Assembly: GCA_000436075.1 (NCBI GenBank)
Contig: FR884644.1
Span: 6,318 to 16,692 of the forward strand
DNA from: Eggerthella sp. CAG:209
GTDB lineage: Bacteria; Actinomycetota; Coriobacteriia; Coriobacteriales; Eggerthellaceae
Reading direction: 5' to 3'
DNA length: 10,375 nt
Shown: piece by piece, positions 1 through 6,616 of the stretch
Numbering within the stretch: the stretch's first letter is position 1
Layout: every line of letters starts with the position of its first letter
Notes under the pieces: model-generated
What the model saw: the letters and a program-made list of their open reading frames with translations, nothing else
Database searches by the model: none
What the model was told of the DNA's origin: nothing
Made by a program: the position numbers and the translations under genes

Positions 1-31
1 GGGTGCAATTGTCCACTGCAAGGTTGTGGTT

Positions 32-1450
32 TTAGCGCTGGTTCTCTTTCAGGAATTGTTCCATGCCAGGGAATGCTTTGATGGAGCGATCGAATACGCC
101 CATTAAATAGGCAAGGGTTAAACCGTAGTTGGATACTGGCACGCCCGCGTGCACGCATGCTTGGATGCGAGTGAGCACGGCGCGGCGGTTGAATGTGCAG
201 CCCCCACAGTGAATTACCAGGTCGTAGCTAGAAAGATCTTCTGGGAAGTCTACGCCCCGCACGTTTTCGACGGTAAGCCCTTGTCCGATGCGAGCGCGAA
301 GCAGACGGGGGATCTTCACCGTGCCGATGTCTTCTTCAATGGGGTGATGGGTGCAGGCTTCCGCTATGAGCACGCGGGAGTTTTCGGTGAGCTTGTCGAT
401 GGCAAGCGTCCCTAGGGCTTGGGTGGGCAAGTCTCCCTTGAAGCGGGCAAACGCAACCGAAAAGCCAGTAAGGGGAATGTTTTCCGGCACGATTGCCGCC
501 ACCTTGTCGAACGCCTGGGAATCGGTAACCACCAAGGCGGGCGGTTCTTTCAGCGCCGCCAATGCGTGCGGCAGTTCCTTGTCGGTAACGCAAAGTGAAA
601 GGCAGCTGGAGTCGAGCAAATCGCGAATGGCTTGAACCTGAGGGAGGATAAGGCGCCCTTTCGGCGCTTCTTTGTCGATGGGGATAACCAAGATAACCAC
701 CGAGTCTGGATCAACGATGTCTCCGATGATTTTCGGGTCGTTCACGAATTCTTCGGGCGCGTTGTCGAGCAGGGCTTGGCGCAGCTCAAGCACGCCCTCT
801 CGTTTTGCCGCGCACATGCAAACCAGAGGTTTTTGCTGGAGGTCACGGGGAAGGGTGCTGCGGCATGCTGCGATAAACGCTTCTTGCTGGGGGTCGACGA
901 CGGTTCCTCGCGGTGTGTGACTTTCGGCCGAGCTAGAGGAGCCGGAATTAGACCCTTTGGCGCCAACGGGAAGCAGATCTGTTTTGTTGCACACAATGAT
1001 GAAGGGGATGCTTCGCTTGGAAAGCTGGGCGGCAATTCCCTCTTCATAGGGACCCCAGGTGCCGGCCTCGGCTACGATGACGCCCATATCGCAACGGTCA
1101 AATACCTTTTTGGTGCGTTGAGCGCGCAGCTCGCCAACGGTTTCCTGGTCATCGTCGATGCCTGCAGTGTCGATGAACAGCACGGGGCCCAAAGGCAGGA
1201 GCTCCATAGGTTTGTCTACCGGGTCGGCGGTGGTGCCTGCTACGGCGGAAACGATGCTGGTTTGCTGGTTGGTAATGGCGTTCAGCACGCTCGATTTGCC
1301 TACATTGCGTCGCCCGAACAGGCCGATCGCCATACGCATGCCCTTTGGGGTACGCATGAGTGCAGGGCCGCTTTCGGCAAGAAGAGGCGTGCCTGTAGAA
1401 GATGATTGTGGCGTTTGCCCCCGTGGATGTCTTTTTTGCGCGATGCCCAT
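32..1450 (-). CDS. hydF: [FeFe]-hydrogenase H-cluster maturation GTPase HydF
   Basis: HydF is the cytoplasmic GTPase and scaffold on which the 2Fe subcluster of the [FeFe]-hydrogenase H-cluster is completed and passed to the apo-hydrogenase. The N-terminal G domain shows a P-loop GRRNVGKSS (residues 46-54), AGTTADP (71-77), DTAG (94-97), NKTD (155-158) and a G5-like CAAK (213-216). The C-terminal cluster-binding domain has the HydF signature CxH-x45-HCxxC (Cys366, His368, His414, Cys415, Cys418), which ligates a [4Fe-4S] cluster. At 472 residues it exceeds the usual length of about 400. Two segments explain this: a 31-residue N-terminal extension before the canonical MRTPKG start (Met32), and a Ser/Gly-rich insert of about 25 residues after NKTD (about 163-188). 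I keep the upstream start because a GGGAAAGGG ribosome site lies 5 bases before it and none precedes Met32. It is divergent from hydG. Identity is secure; the N-terminus is less so. Confidence 0.96.
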   Translation of the reverse strand: MGIAQKRHPRGQTPQSSSTGTPLLAESGPALMRTPKGMRMAIGLFGRRNVGKSSVLNAITNQQTSIVSAVAGTTADPVDKPMELLPLGPVLFIDTAGIDDDQETVGELRAQRTKKVFDRCDMGVIVAEAGTWGPYEEGIAAQLSKRSIPFIIVCNKTDLLPVGAKGSNSGSSSSAESHTPRGTVVDPQQEAFIAACRSTLPRDLQQKPLVCMCAAKREGVLELRQALLDNAPEEFVNDPKIIGDIVDPDSVVILVIPIDKEAPKGRLILPQVQAIRDLLDSSCLSLCVTDKELPHALAALKEPPALVVTDSQAFDKVAAIVPENIPLTGFSVAFARFKGDLPTQALGTLAIDKLTENSRVLIAEACTHHPIEEDIGTVKIPRLLRARIGQGLTVENVRGVDFPEDLSSYDLVIHCGGCTFNRRAVLTRIQACVHAGVPVSNYGLTLAYLMGVFDRSIKAFPGMEQFLKENQR

Positions 1451-1455
1451 ATGAA

Positions 1456-1464
1456 CCCTTTCCC
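1456..1464 (-). promoter_or_regulatory. Ribosome binding site deciding the hydF start
   Basis: Read on the minus strand this is GGGAAAGGG, ending 5 bases before the ATG at 1450. The alternative start, Met32 at 1357, matches where most HydF proteins begin but has no purine-rich site at a suitable distance. The site therefore favours the longer protein. This is sequence evidence only. Confidence 0.6.
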
Positions 1465-1580
1465 GTGCGTCTTTTTTAGGAATGTTCCCATTGTATTGTT
1501 TCGTTTCTTTAACAGATTATGGTGCCGTTTGCAGATGAGCGTGGTTTCTGGTGAGCGGGCAGTCTCAATTAGCAGTAGAT

Positions 1581-1609
1581 TAGACACAGTTGCGCATACG
1601 CGCGATAAC
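1581..1609 (+). promoter_or_regulatory. Candidate sigma-70-type promoter for hydG
   Basis: TAGACA (1581-1586; 5 of 6 matches to TTGACA) is followed by a 17-base spacer and GATAAC (1604-1609; 4 of 6 matches to TATAAT). Transcription would start near 1616 and give a leader of about 68 bases before hydG. In the opposite direction a TACAAT box (complement of 1490-1495) could serve hydF, but I see no -35 for it. No FNR-like or Rex-like operator is evident. Assigned by eye. Confidence 0.4.
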
Positions 1610-1617
1610 CATATCTT

Positions 1618-1669
1618 CGGCAAAGGTGATGCCCGTTTGCTTTTGCCGTTTGTTTCTATAAAGGCAAAG
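1618..1669 (+). promoter_or_regulatory. Leader hairpin with alternative pairing upstream of hydG
   Basis: CGGCAAAGGTG (1618-1628) can pair with 1638-1648 (TGCTTTTGCCG) as an 11-bp stem with three G-U pairs and a 9-base loop, followed by a T-rich stretch (1649-1657). The right arm TTTGCC (1642-1647) can instead pair with a second copy of GGCAAA at 1663-1668, next to the hydG ribosome site. GGCAAAG therefore occurs twice (1619-1625 and 1663-1669), flanking one complement. If transcription starts near 1616, the first hairpin sits at the very 5' end of the mRNA. It could stabilise the transcript, attenuate it, or do nothing. The pairing is visible; the function is inferred. Confidence 0.35.
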
Positions 1670-1683
1670 CGAAAGAAGAACTT

Positions 1684-3138
1684 ATGACGGAATTCCGCTA
1701 CGATCCGAAATCGCTTCGCGCCGACGAGTTCATCAACGACGCGGAGATCCTCGATTCCATCGCCTACGCTGATGCGCATAAAGATGATATCGAGTTGTGC
1801 CGCCGCATTTTGGACAAGGCACGTGCCAATCTGCATCCTTCCGCAGACCACGGTGCGGTTATAACCCATCGTGAGGCAAGCGTTCTTCTGGCCTGCGAAG
1901 ATCCGCAGATCAATGAGGAAATCAAAGAACTGGCGCACCAGATTAAGCTGGTCTATTACGGCAATCGCATTGTTCTTTTTGCGCCGCTGTATCTTTCTAA
2001 CTACTGCGTGAACGGCTGCTTGTATTGCCCGTACCACGCAAAGAATCGCACCATTCCCCGCAGGAAGCTCACCCAGGAAGAGATTCGCGATGAGGTTATT
2101 GCCTTGCAAGATATGGGTCATAAGCGCTTGGCCATCGAAGCAGGCGAAGATCCGAAGCACAACCCCATCGAATACATCCTGGAAAGCATGGAAACCATCT
2201 ATTCCATCAAGCATCGAAATGGTGCTATCAGGCGCGTTAACGTGAACATTGCCGCAACTACGGTCGAAGAGTACCGCATGCTCAAGGAAGCGGAGATTGG
2301 CACATACATTCTGTTCCAGGAAACGTATAACAAAAAGGGTTACCAGGAGCTGCATCCCACAGGCCCGAAGCGTGATTACGATTGGCATACCGAAGCGATG
2401 GACCGCGCCATGGAAGGCGGCATCGACGATGTGGGCCTGGGTGTATTGTTTGGATTGCAGGGATATCGCTACGAGTTCGCCGGCTTGATCATGCACGCTG
2501 AGCATTTGGAGGCAGTGCACGGCGTGGGTCCGCACACCATCAGCGTTCCGCGTGTTAAGCCTGCGATGGATATCGACCCTGAGGTGTTCGACAACGGCAT
2601 TCCTGACGAAATGTTCGAGAAGATCATTGCCCTTATTCGCATCACCGTGCCCTATACCGGCATGATTATCTCTACTCGCGAAGGTCAGCAGGTGCGTGAG
2701 CACGCGTTGCAGTTTGGCGTAAGCCAGATTTCCGGTGGGTCCCGCACCAGTGTTGGCGGCTACAACGAGCCGGAGCGCCCGCATGATACCGAGCAGTTTG
2801 ACGTATCGGATCAGCGCACGCTCGATGAGGTTATCAGCTGGTTGATGGACAATAACCACATACCTAGCTTCTGCACGGCTTGCTATCGTGCAGGGCGCAC
2901 AGGCGACAGGTTTATGAGCTTCTGCAAGAACGGTGAGATCCTTAACTACTGCCATCCGAATGCCTTGATGACACTCACGGAGTATTTGGCCGATTATGCC
3001 ACTCCCGAAACCAAGGAAAAGGGCCTTGCTATGGTGAAGCGTGAACTGTTGAACATTCCCAACGAAAAGACGCGTCTCGTTGCCGAGCGGCATGTTGGCG
3101 AAATTCTTGCAGGAACGGGAAACGATTTCAGATTCTAA
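1684..3138 (+). CDS. hydG: [FeFe]-hydrogenase maturase HydG, radical SAM tyrosine lyase
   Basis: HydG cleaves L-tyrosine to p-cresol and dehydroglycine, and breaks the latter down to CO and cyanide, which it installs on iron as the Fe(CO)2(CN) synthon for the H-cluster. The 484-residue protein has the usual family length. The radical SAM cluster motif CVNGCLYC (Cys108, Cys112, Cys115; CX3CX2C) follows the typical LFAPLYLSNY lead-in. The C-terminal auxiliary cluster motif CX2CX22C (Cys397, Cys400, Cys423) is complete and separates HydG from the related tyrosine lyase ThiH. The start at 1684 has only a weak purine-rich site (GAAAGAAGAA just upstream), so translation may be modest or depend on leader structure. 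It is divergent from hydF, and an intrinsic terminator follows 19 bases after the stop, so it probably forms its own transcription unit. HydE is absent from the window. Confidence 0.97.
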   Translation: MTEFRYDPKSLRADEFINDAEILDSIAYADAHKDDIELCRRILDKARANLHPSADHGAVITHREASVLLACEDPQINEEIKELAHQIKLVYYGNRIVLFAPLYLSNYCVNGCLYCPYHAKNRTIPRRKLTQEEIRDEVIALQDMGHKRLAIEAGEDPKHNPIEYILESMETIYSIKHRNGAIRRVNVNIAATTVEEYRMLKEAEIGTYILFQETYNKKGYQELHPTGPKRDYDWHTEAMDRAMEGGIDDVGLGVLFGLQGYRYEFAGLIMHAEHLEAVHGVGPHTISVPRVKPAMDIDPEVFDNGIPDEMFEKIIALIRITVPYTGMIISTREGQQVREHALQFGVSQISGGSRTSVGGYNEPERPHDTEQFDVSDQRTLDEVISWLMDNNHIPSFCTACYRAGRTGDRFMSFCKNGEILNYCHPNALMTLTEYLADYATPETKEKGLAMVKRELLNIPNEKTRLVAERHVGEILAGTGNDFRF

Positions 3139-3157
3139 AGAGCGATAAGATTATGTG

Positions 3158-3190
3158 CGGGCCGGCACTTGCCAGCCCGTATTTTTATTT
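3158..3190 (+). terminator. Intrinsic terminator after hydG
   Basis: CGGGCCGGCA (3158-3167) pairs with TGCCAGCCCG (3170-3179), with one C-A mismatch. The innermost A-T pair would open to give a loop of about four bases. A T-rich run (3180-3190) follows. It begins 19 bases after the hydG stop, so the dipeptidase gene at 3211 probably needs its own promoter or depends on read-through. Confidence 0.85.
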
Positions 3191-3200
3191 CATGGCGAAA

Positions 3201-3206
3201 GAGGTG
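3201..3206 (+). promoter_or_regulatory. Ribosome binding site deciding the dipeptidase start
   Basis: GAGGTG, within AAAGAGGTG, ends 4 bases before the ATG at 3211. The reading frame is open upstream as far as a TTG at 3169, but that codon lies inside the hydG terminator hairpin, so 3211 is the sensible start. Confidence 0.7.
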
Positions 3207-3210
3207 CACT

Positions 3211-4614
3211 ATGCGGGCAACCGAGGAAGACATCGAGGCATTTGTTGCAGAGCAGTGGCCGGCATTTTTGACCGACGCCCAACGCTTGATTTCCATTGAT
3301 AGCTCGCTTGATGCCGAGCACGCGGCACTCGGTGCGCCTTTCGGTCCGGGGCCTCGTGCGGCGCTTGACGAAGCGCTTGCCATTGCCCAGCGCATGGGGT
3401 TGGAGCCTCATGATGGAGGTGGGTATGCCGGTTTTGCCGATTTGCCAGGCGAAAGCGGGCAACAGATTGGCGTTATCGGCCATGTTGATGTGGTTCCCGC
3501 TGGGGAGGGTTGGGATTTCGATCCGTTCAGCCTTGCTTGCAAGGATGGCGTGCTTGTTGGACGCGGCACCTCTGACGATAAAGCTCCGCTGCTCACGGCG
3601 TTGTATGGCTTGAAATTCTGGCTTGATCGCGGTGCGAACCTGCGCCATGCGGTGCGTTTTATTTTTGGCTGTAATGAGGAGTCGGGGATGGGCGATGTCC
3701 CCTACTACTTGGAGCACAACGATGCCCCCGATTTCCTGTTTACTCCCGATGCCGAATTCCCCTTGTGCTATGGCGAGAAAGGGCAATTTGGAGCAACACT
3801 AACCTCTGGAATCATTGAAGGCGCTATTGCCTCTTTTACAGCAGGAACAGCCCCCAATGCGGTGCCCGGCATAGCGCGTGCTGTGGTTTGCGTTGATGCG
3901 GAAAATCTGCCAAAGGCCGATCGCATAGAAGTTTCCTCTTGCGAAGAAGGGGCCCTTGTTACTGCAACGGGTATTGCGGGGCATGCCTCGCTCCCCGAAG
4001 GCACGTTGAATGCTATCGGCATCCTGTGCCGCTACCTTCTTTCTGCCGGTGTGTGTTCTGGTGAAGAAAATGCATGGTTGCAATTTGCTGCCAGCATGGC
4101 TGAATGCACCGATGGGGCAATTGCCGATGTTGCCTGTTCAGATGCTGATTTTGGCAATTTGACCAGCGTTGTTGGCATGATGAACAAGGTCAACGGCGCT
4201 TTTGTCATGACCGAGGACATTCGCTTCCCCGCGGCAATTACCGGCAGCGAGCTCAGCACTGCATTTGAGGCATTGTCGCATGTCCAAGGCGCTTCGATTG
4301 CCGTTACCGCATGCAAGGATCCTTTTGTGGTGGACCCCGACACGGCCCCCGTTCGTGCGCTCATGGATGCGTATTGCTCCACCACAGGCAAAAAGGTGCG
4401 TCCTTTCACTATGGGAGGTGGCACCTATGCTCGCGAGTTCCCCAATGCCGTAAGCTTTGGCCCCGCAGAAGAGGGGGCGTATCCCGTACCGAGTTGGGTA
4501 GGGGGCATGCATGCTGCCAACGAGGGCATTGCCGAAGAAGAGCTGAAGCGCGCTTTGCGCATCTATATCAAGGCGTTTGGCAACCTTGCGGAAGTGGAAG
4601 ACCTGCACAAATAA
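3211..4614 (+). CDS. M20-family metallodipeptidase, PepV/Sapep-like
   Basis: A cytoplasmic dinuclear-metal (Zn or Mn) dipeptidase that releases amino acids from dipeptides. At 467 residues it matches the PepV length of about 470. Visible active-site pieces are GHVDVVPAG (His91, Asp93), GRGTSDDKAP (bridging Asp122), CNEESG (Glu156 as catalytic base, Glu157 as metal ligand), TPDAEFP (Asp180) and the C-terminal GGMHAANE (His434). Their spacing follows the PepV pattern. The early segment PFGPGPRAALDEALAIAQRMG is also typical of this subfamily. No signal peptide or membrane segment is seen. The gene lies 72 bases after hydG beyond a terminator and converges on the PHP gene. Exact dipeptide specificity cannot be read from the sequence; other M20 activities (carnosinase-like, deacylase) are possible but less likely given the PepV-type spacing. 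Confidence 0.92.
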   Translation: MRATEEDIEAFVAEQWPAFLTDAQRLISIDSSLDAEHAALGAPFGPGPRAALDEALAIAQRMGLEPHDGGGYAGFADLPGESGQQIGVIGHVDVVPAGEGWDFDPFSLACKDGVLVGRGTSDDKAPLLTALYGLKFWLDRGANLRHAVRFIFGCNEESGMGDVPYYLEHNDAPDFLFTPDAEFPLCYGEKGQFGATLTSGIIEGAIASFTAGTAPNAVPGIARAVVCVDAENLPKADRIEVSSCEEGALVTATGIAGHASLPEGTLNAIGILCRYLLSAGVCSGEENAWLQFAASMAECTDGAIADVACSDADFGNLTSVVGMMNKVNGAFVMTEDIRFPAAITGSELSTAFEALSHVQGASIAVTACKDPFVVDPDTAPVRALMDAYCSTTGKKVRPFTMGGGTYAREFPNAVSFGPAEEGAYPVPSWVGGMHAANEGIAEEELKRALRIYIKAFGNLAEVEDLHK

Positions 4615-4772
4615 GCTTTTTGCTTATGACGGAAACGCCTAGTTGCAGGAATGGGTGGTTGCTCAAAGCGTTACCGCCGGACAATTCGCGGCACTGTCGA
4701 AATTGCAGAATATCAGAGAAGAAGTAGCATCTGGTCTTGATGGATGCCACTTCTTTGCATGCTGATGGTGGG
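4615..4772. other. Convergent intergenic region
   Basis: This gap separates two converging genes. A small stem, ATAAGC/GCTTAT with a T5 loop (4611-4627), overlaps the dipeptidase stop codon but lacks a T tract. A longer stem-loop lies at 4719-4755 (separate entry). A 40-codon reading frame with coding-like composition runs from a TTG at 4643 to a TGA at 4763, but it has no ribosome site or ATG, and I do not call it a gene. Confidence 0.5.
4719..4755. terminator. Possible bidirectional terminator stem-loop
   Basis: AAGAAGTAGCATC (4719-4731) and GATGCCACTTCTT (4743-4755) form a 13-bp stem around an 11-base loop. On the plus strand there is one A-C mismatch. On the minus strand that position becomes a G-U pair, so the stem is unbroken in a minus-strand RNA. 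The arms are A-rich at the outer 5' side and T-rich at the outer 3' side, as in bidirectional terminators between convergent genes, though no separate U tract follows in either direction. Confidence 0.45.
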
Positions 4773-5579
4773 CTAAACGCTTTCGATGCTTATGCTGCGC
4801 CAATCCCCTTGGGCGGTTGGCGCGTCGATAGAGGCGTACCCTATGCGGCGGGCATAGCGATAGGCCTCATGGACGTTATCGCCAATGCGGTTTGCGTGGT
4901 GGGCGTCAGAACCCACGGTCAGTGGAACGCCCGCTTGGAAAAAGCGATTCAGCAAGGGCTCCTGCGGATAAAAATCGGCAAAGTCCTTGGCCAGGCCTGC
5001 CGTGTTGATCTCAACGTGGACTTTGCCCTCGCGGGCTGCCTGCGCCATGGAATCGAATAGCGGAGCAAGGTCGAGCGAAGGTGTGTAGCCGGAAAGGCCA
5101 AACAGGCGCGGCAAGTCGGGATGCGCCATGGAATCGAACAGGCCGCTTGTTGCCGCCTTGCACCATTCTTCAGCGTAGAGCCGCCAAAGCTCGTTTGCCC
5201 CCAGCTCTTCCCAGATGCGCATGTCTTCATCCCAGTCGAGCGCTTTTTCTTGAAGGTAGTGGATGGATCCAAGAAGGAACGTTGCGTTGCCACGTGTTTC
5301 CGCCAAATCGGCGCTGCAGCCCGGGTACCAGTCTGCTTCCAGGCCATGCACAATTTCGAGTTCGGGAAATTCGTTGCGCACGCGCTCGATTGCGAAAGCG
5401 TACTGCTTGAGCTTGCCTTCTTCTATGGAGCAATCGATGAAGCTTGGCCTGCCCCAATGGTCGGTGCAGGCTATGGTTGTTATTCCCTTCGCTAGGGCTT
5501 CCTGCATGTTTTCCTGGAAAGTGCTTTTCCCGTCGGAAAACACGGTGTGGGTATGGCAATCAACCAGTTCGATGGGCAT
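4773..5579 (-). CDS. PHP-domain phosphoesterase, histidinol-phosphatase (HisK/HisJ) type
   Basis: A metal-dependent hydrolase of the PHP superfamily, 268 residues, the usual size for HisK-type histidinol-phosphate phosphatases. Metal-binding motifs appear in the expected order: VDCHTHT (His9, His11), TDHWG (His41), GLEADWYPG (Glu81), GSIHYL (His107), SMAHPDL (His153) and VGSDAHH (Asp225, His227). The stretch VEINTAGL before the last motif is also typical of the histidinol-phosphatase branch. No signal peptide is seen. The start is fixed by GGAAGGA shortly upstream. It lies 20 bases after the LOG-family gene and is almost certainly its operon partner. No other histidine biosynthesis gene is in the window, so the true substrate may be histidinol phosphate or another small phosphomonoester. 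The fold assignment is firm; the substrate is not. Confidence 0.85.
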   Translation of the reverse strand: MPIELVDCHTHTVFSDGKSTFQENMQEALAKGITTIACTDHWGRPSFIDCSIEEGKLKQYAFAIERVRNEFPELEIVHGLEADWYPGCSADLAETRGNATFLLGSIHYLQEKALDWDEDMRIWEELGANELWRLYAEEWCKAATSGLFDSMAHPDLPRLFGLSGYTPSLDLAPLFDSMAQAAREGKVHVEINTAGLAKDFADFYPQEPLLNRFFQAGVPLTVGSDAHHANRIGDNVHEAYRYARRIGYASIDAPTAQGDWRSISIESV

Positions 5580-5599
5580 AACGTTCCTTCCGGGACAGG

Positions 5600-6457
5600 T
5601 TATTTCGATGTAATGCCGCTTGTTGCTATGCGGATGGCTTCTTCATGGCTGTCGGTAACGGTGAACAAGTCGATGTCGGATTCGCTGATCATGTTCTGAT
5701 CAAGCAAGGGCCCTTTGATCCACTTGACCAGGTCTTGCCAATATTCGGTACCGAACAGCACGATAGGCATGTTCCCGATCTTATGCGTTTGCGCCAGCAC
5801 CAGCACTTCGAACATCTCGTCAAGCGTGCCGTAGCCTCCAGGGAAGAAGATTGCGCCCGAAGAGTACTTCACGAACATGGTCTTGCGGACGAAGAAATAG
5901 CGGAACTCGATTCCGAGATTCACCCAATCGTTGGTGGTTTCTTCGAAGGGGAGCTCAATGGAAAGACCCACCGAAGTGCCTCCCGCAAGTGCCGCTCCGC
6001 GGTTTGCCGCTTCCATGATGCCGGGGCCTCCGCCGGTAATAACGGCAATGTTCCTGTTTGCAAGCTTGCCGGCAATTTGCATGGCGTGTTCATAGTAAGG
6101 GTCGGTTGGTTCGGTTCGAGCCGATCCGAATATGGATACTGCCGGCCCTAATTTGGCAAGAGCGTCAAAGCCGTCTACGAACTCAGACTGGATGCGTAGT
6201 GTGCGCCAAGGGTCGGCATCGCGCCAATCAGTGCCTGGCTCTTCGCTGATCAGCTTTCCTGTGGTGCTGTGGCGAGGGACCATCTTTCCGCGCAGGGTTA
6301 CCGAGCCACGGCGGTAGGGCATTCCGAGGGGCGAAGCGTCGCCGGTCTGTTTTCCTTCATCGGCGCTAAGCGTTGTTGAAAGATATTTTTCCAAGGCGTT
6401 TTCAACTGCTGCCTCGGTTGCTTTCTTCGCCTGCTTCTTCGTGATTTTCTTTGCCAT
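5600..6457 (-). CDS. LOG-family (TIGR00730-type) nucleotide phosphoribohydrolase
   Basis: LOG-family enzymes cleave the N-glycosidic bond of nucleoside 5'-monophosphates (cytokinin ribotides, or AMP-like substrates in bacteria) to free base and ribose 5-phosphate. The Rossmann-like core begins near residue 105 (GPAVSIFGSAR) and carries GGGPGIMEAANRG (142-154), the catalytic-region RK pair in FFVRKTMF (191-192) and the signature PGGYGTLDE (206-214). At 285 residues it is longer than the roughly 190-residue single-domain LOGs. The first 25 residues are Lys/Ala-rich (AKKITKKQAKKATEAAVENA) and look like a charged helix. They are followed by a variable linker and the DPWRTLRIQSEF segment common in the actinobacterial long form. 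A strong site (GGGGAAGGGG, 5 bases from ATG) supports the start. It is upstream partner of the PHP gene and divergent from the membrane protein gene. Older annotations call this family lysine decarboxylase, which is not supported. Confidence 0.9.
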   Translation of the reverse strand: MAKKITKKQAKKATEAAVENALEKYLSTTLSADEGKQTGDASPLGMPYRRGSVTLRGKMVPRHSTTGKLISEEPGTDWRDADPWRTLRIQSEFVDGFDALAKLGPAVSIFGSARTEPTDPYYEHAMQIAGKLANRNIAVITGGGPGIMEAANRGAALAGGTSVGLSIELPFEETTNDWVNLGIEFRYFFVRKTMFVKYSSGAIFFPGGYGTLDEMFEVLVLAQTHKIGNMPIVLFGTEYWQDLVKWIKGPLLDQNMISESDIDLFTVTDSHEEAIRIATSGITSK

Positions 6458-6517
6458 TTCGGCCCCTTCCCCTCGCGTCGATACGCTCTTTCAGCATACC
6501 CGATGAACCGCGTTAAA

Positions 6518-6546
6518 TGCACCGAGCGGCACCATACTGCTACACT
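6518..6546 (+). promoter_or_regulatory. Candidate extended -10 promoter for the membrane protein gene
   Basis: TGC immediately precedes TACACT (6541-6546; 4 of 6 matches to TATAAT), giving an extended -10 element. The -35 position 17 bases upstream (TGCACC, 6518-6523) matches only 3 of 6. Transcription would start near 6553. For the divergent LOG operon I see only a TATGCT box (complement of bases near 6497-6502) without a -35. Low confidence. Confidence 0.28.
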
Positions 6547-6616
6547 GGCATGAAAAGTCGTCGTTCCATCGGAGGGAAGGTTTGGAGCGGCGGATCGAGG
6601 GGGAAAGAAGATTACC

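Noticed and set aside
632..1405. 257-codon open frame on the plus strand opposite hydF
   Set aside because: It is antisense to the well-supported HydF GTPase domain and its peptide has no recognisable motif.
1300..3093. 597-codon open frame on the minus strand opposite hydG
   Set aside because: It lies antisense to hydG, whose radical SAM and auxiliary cluster motifs are intact. The translation shows no recognisable domain and exists because hydG rarely uses codons that read as stops on the other strand.
3169..3210. Upstream TTG start for the M20 dipeptidase
   Set aside because: It falls inside the hydG terminator stem, and the good ribosome site belongs to the ATG at 3211.
4611..4627. ATAAGC-T5-GCTTAT hairpin at the dipeptidase stop
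   Set aside because: It has a short AT-rich stem with no T tract after it; too weak to call a terminator.
4626..4727. 33-codon frame starting at an ATG just after the dipeptidase gene
   Set aside because: It has no ribosome site and no recognisable motif beyond a chance CRNC, and it overlaps the stem-loop.
5600..6457. Lysine decarboxylase assignment for the LOG-family gene
   Set aside because: The PGGYGTLDE motif was historically mislabelled this way; it is the phosphoribohydrolase signature, and no PLP-binding decarboxylase features are present.
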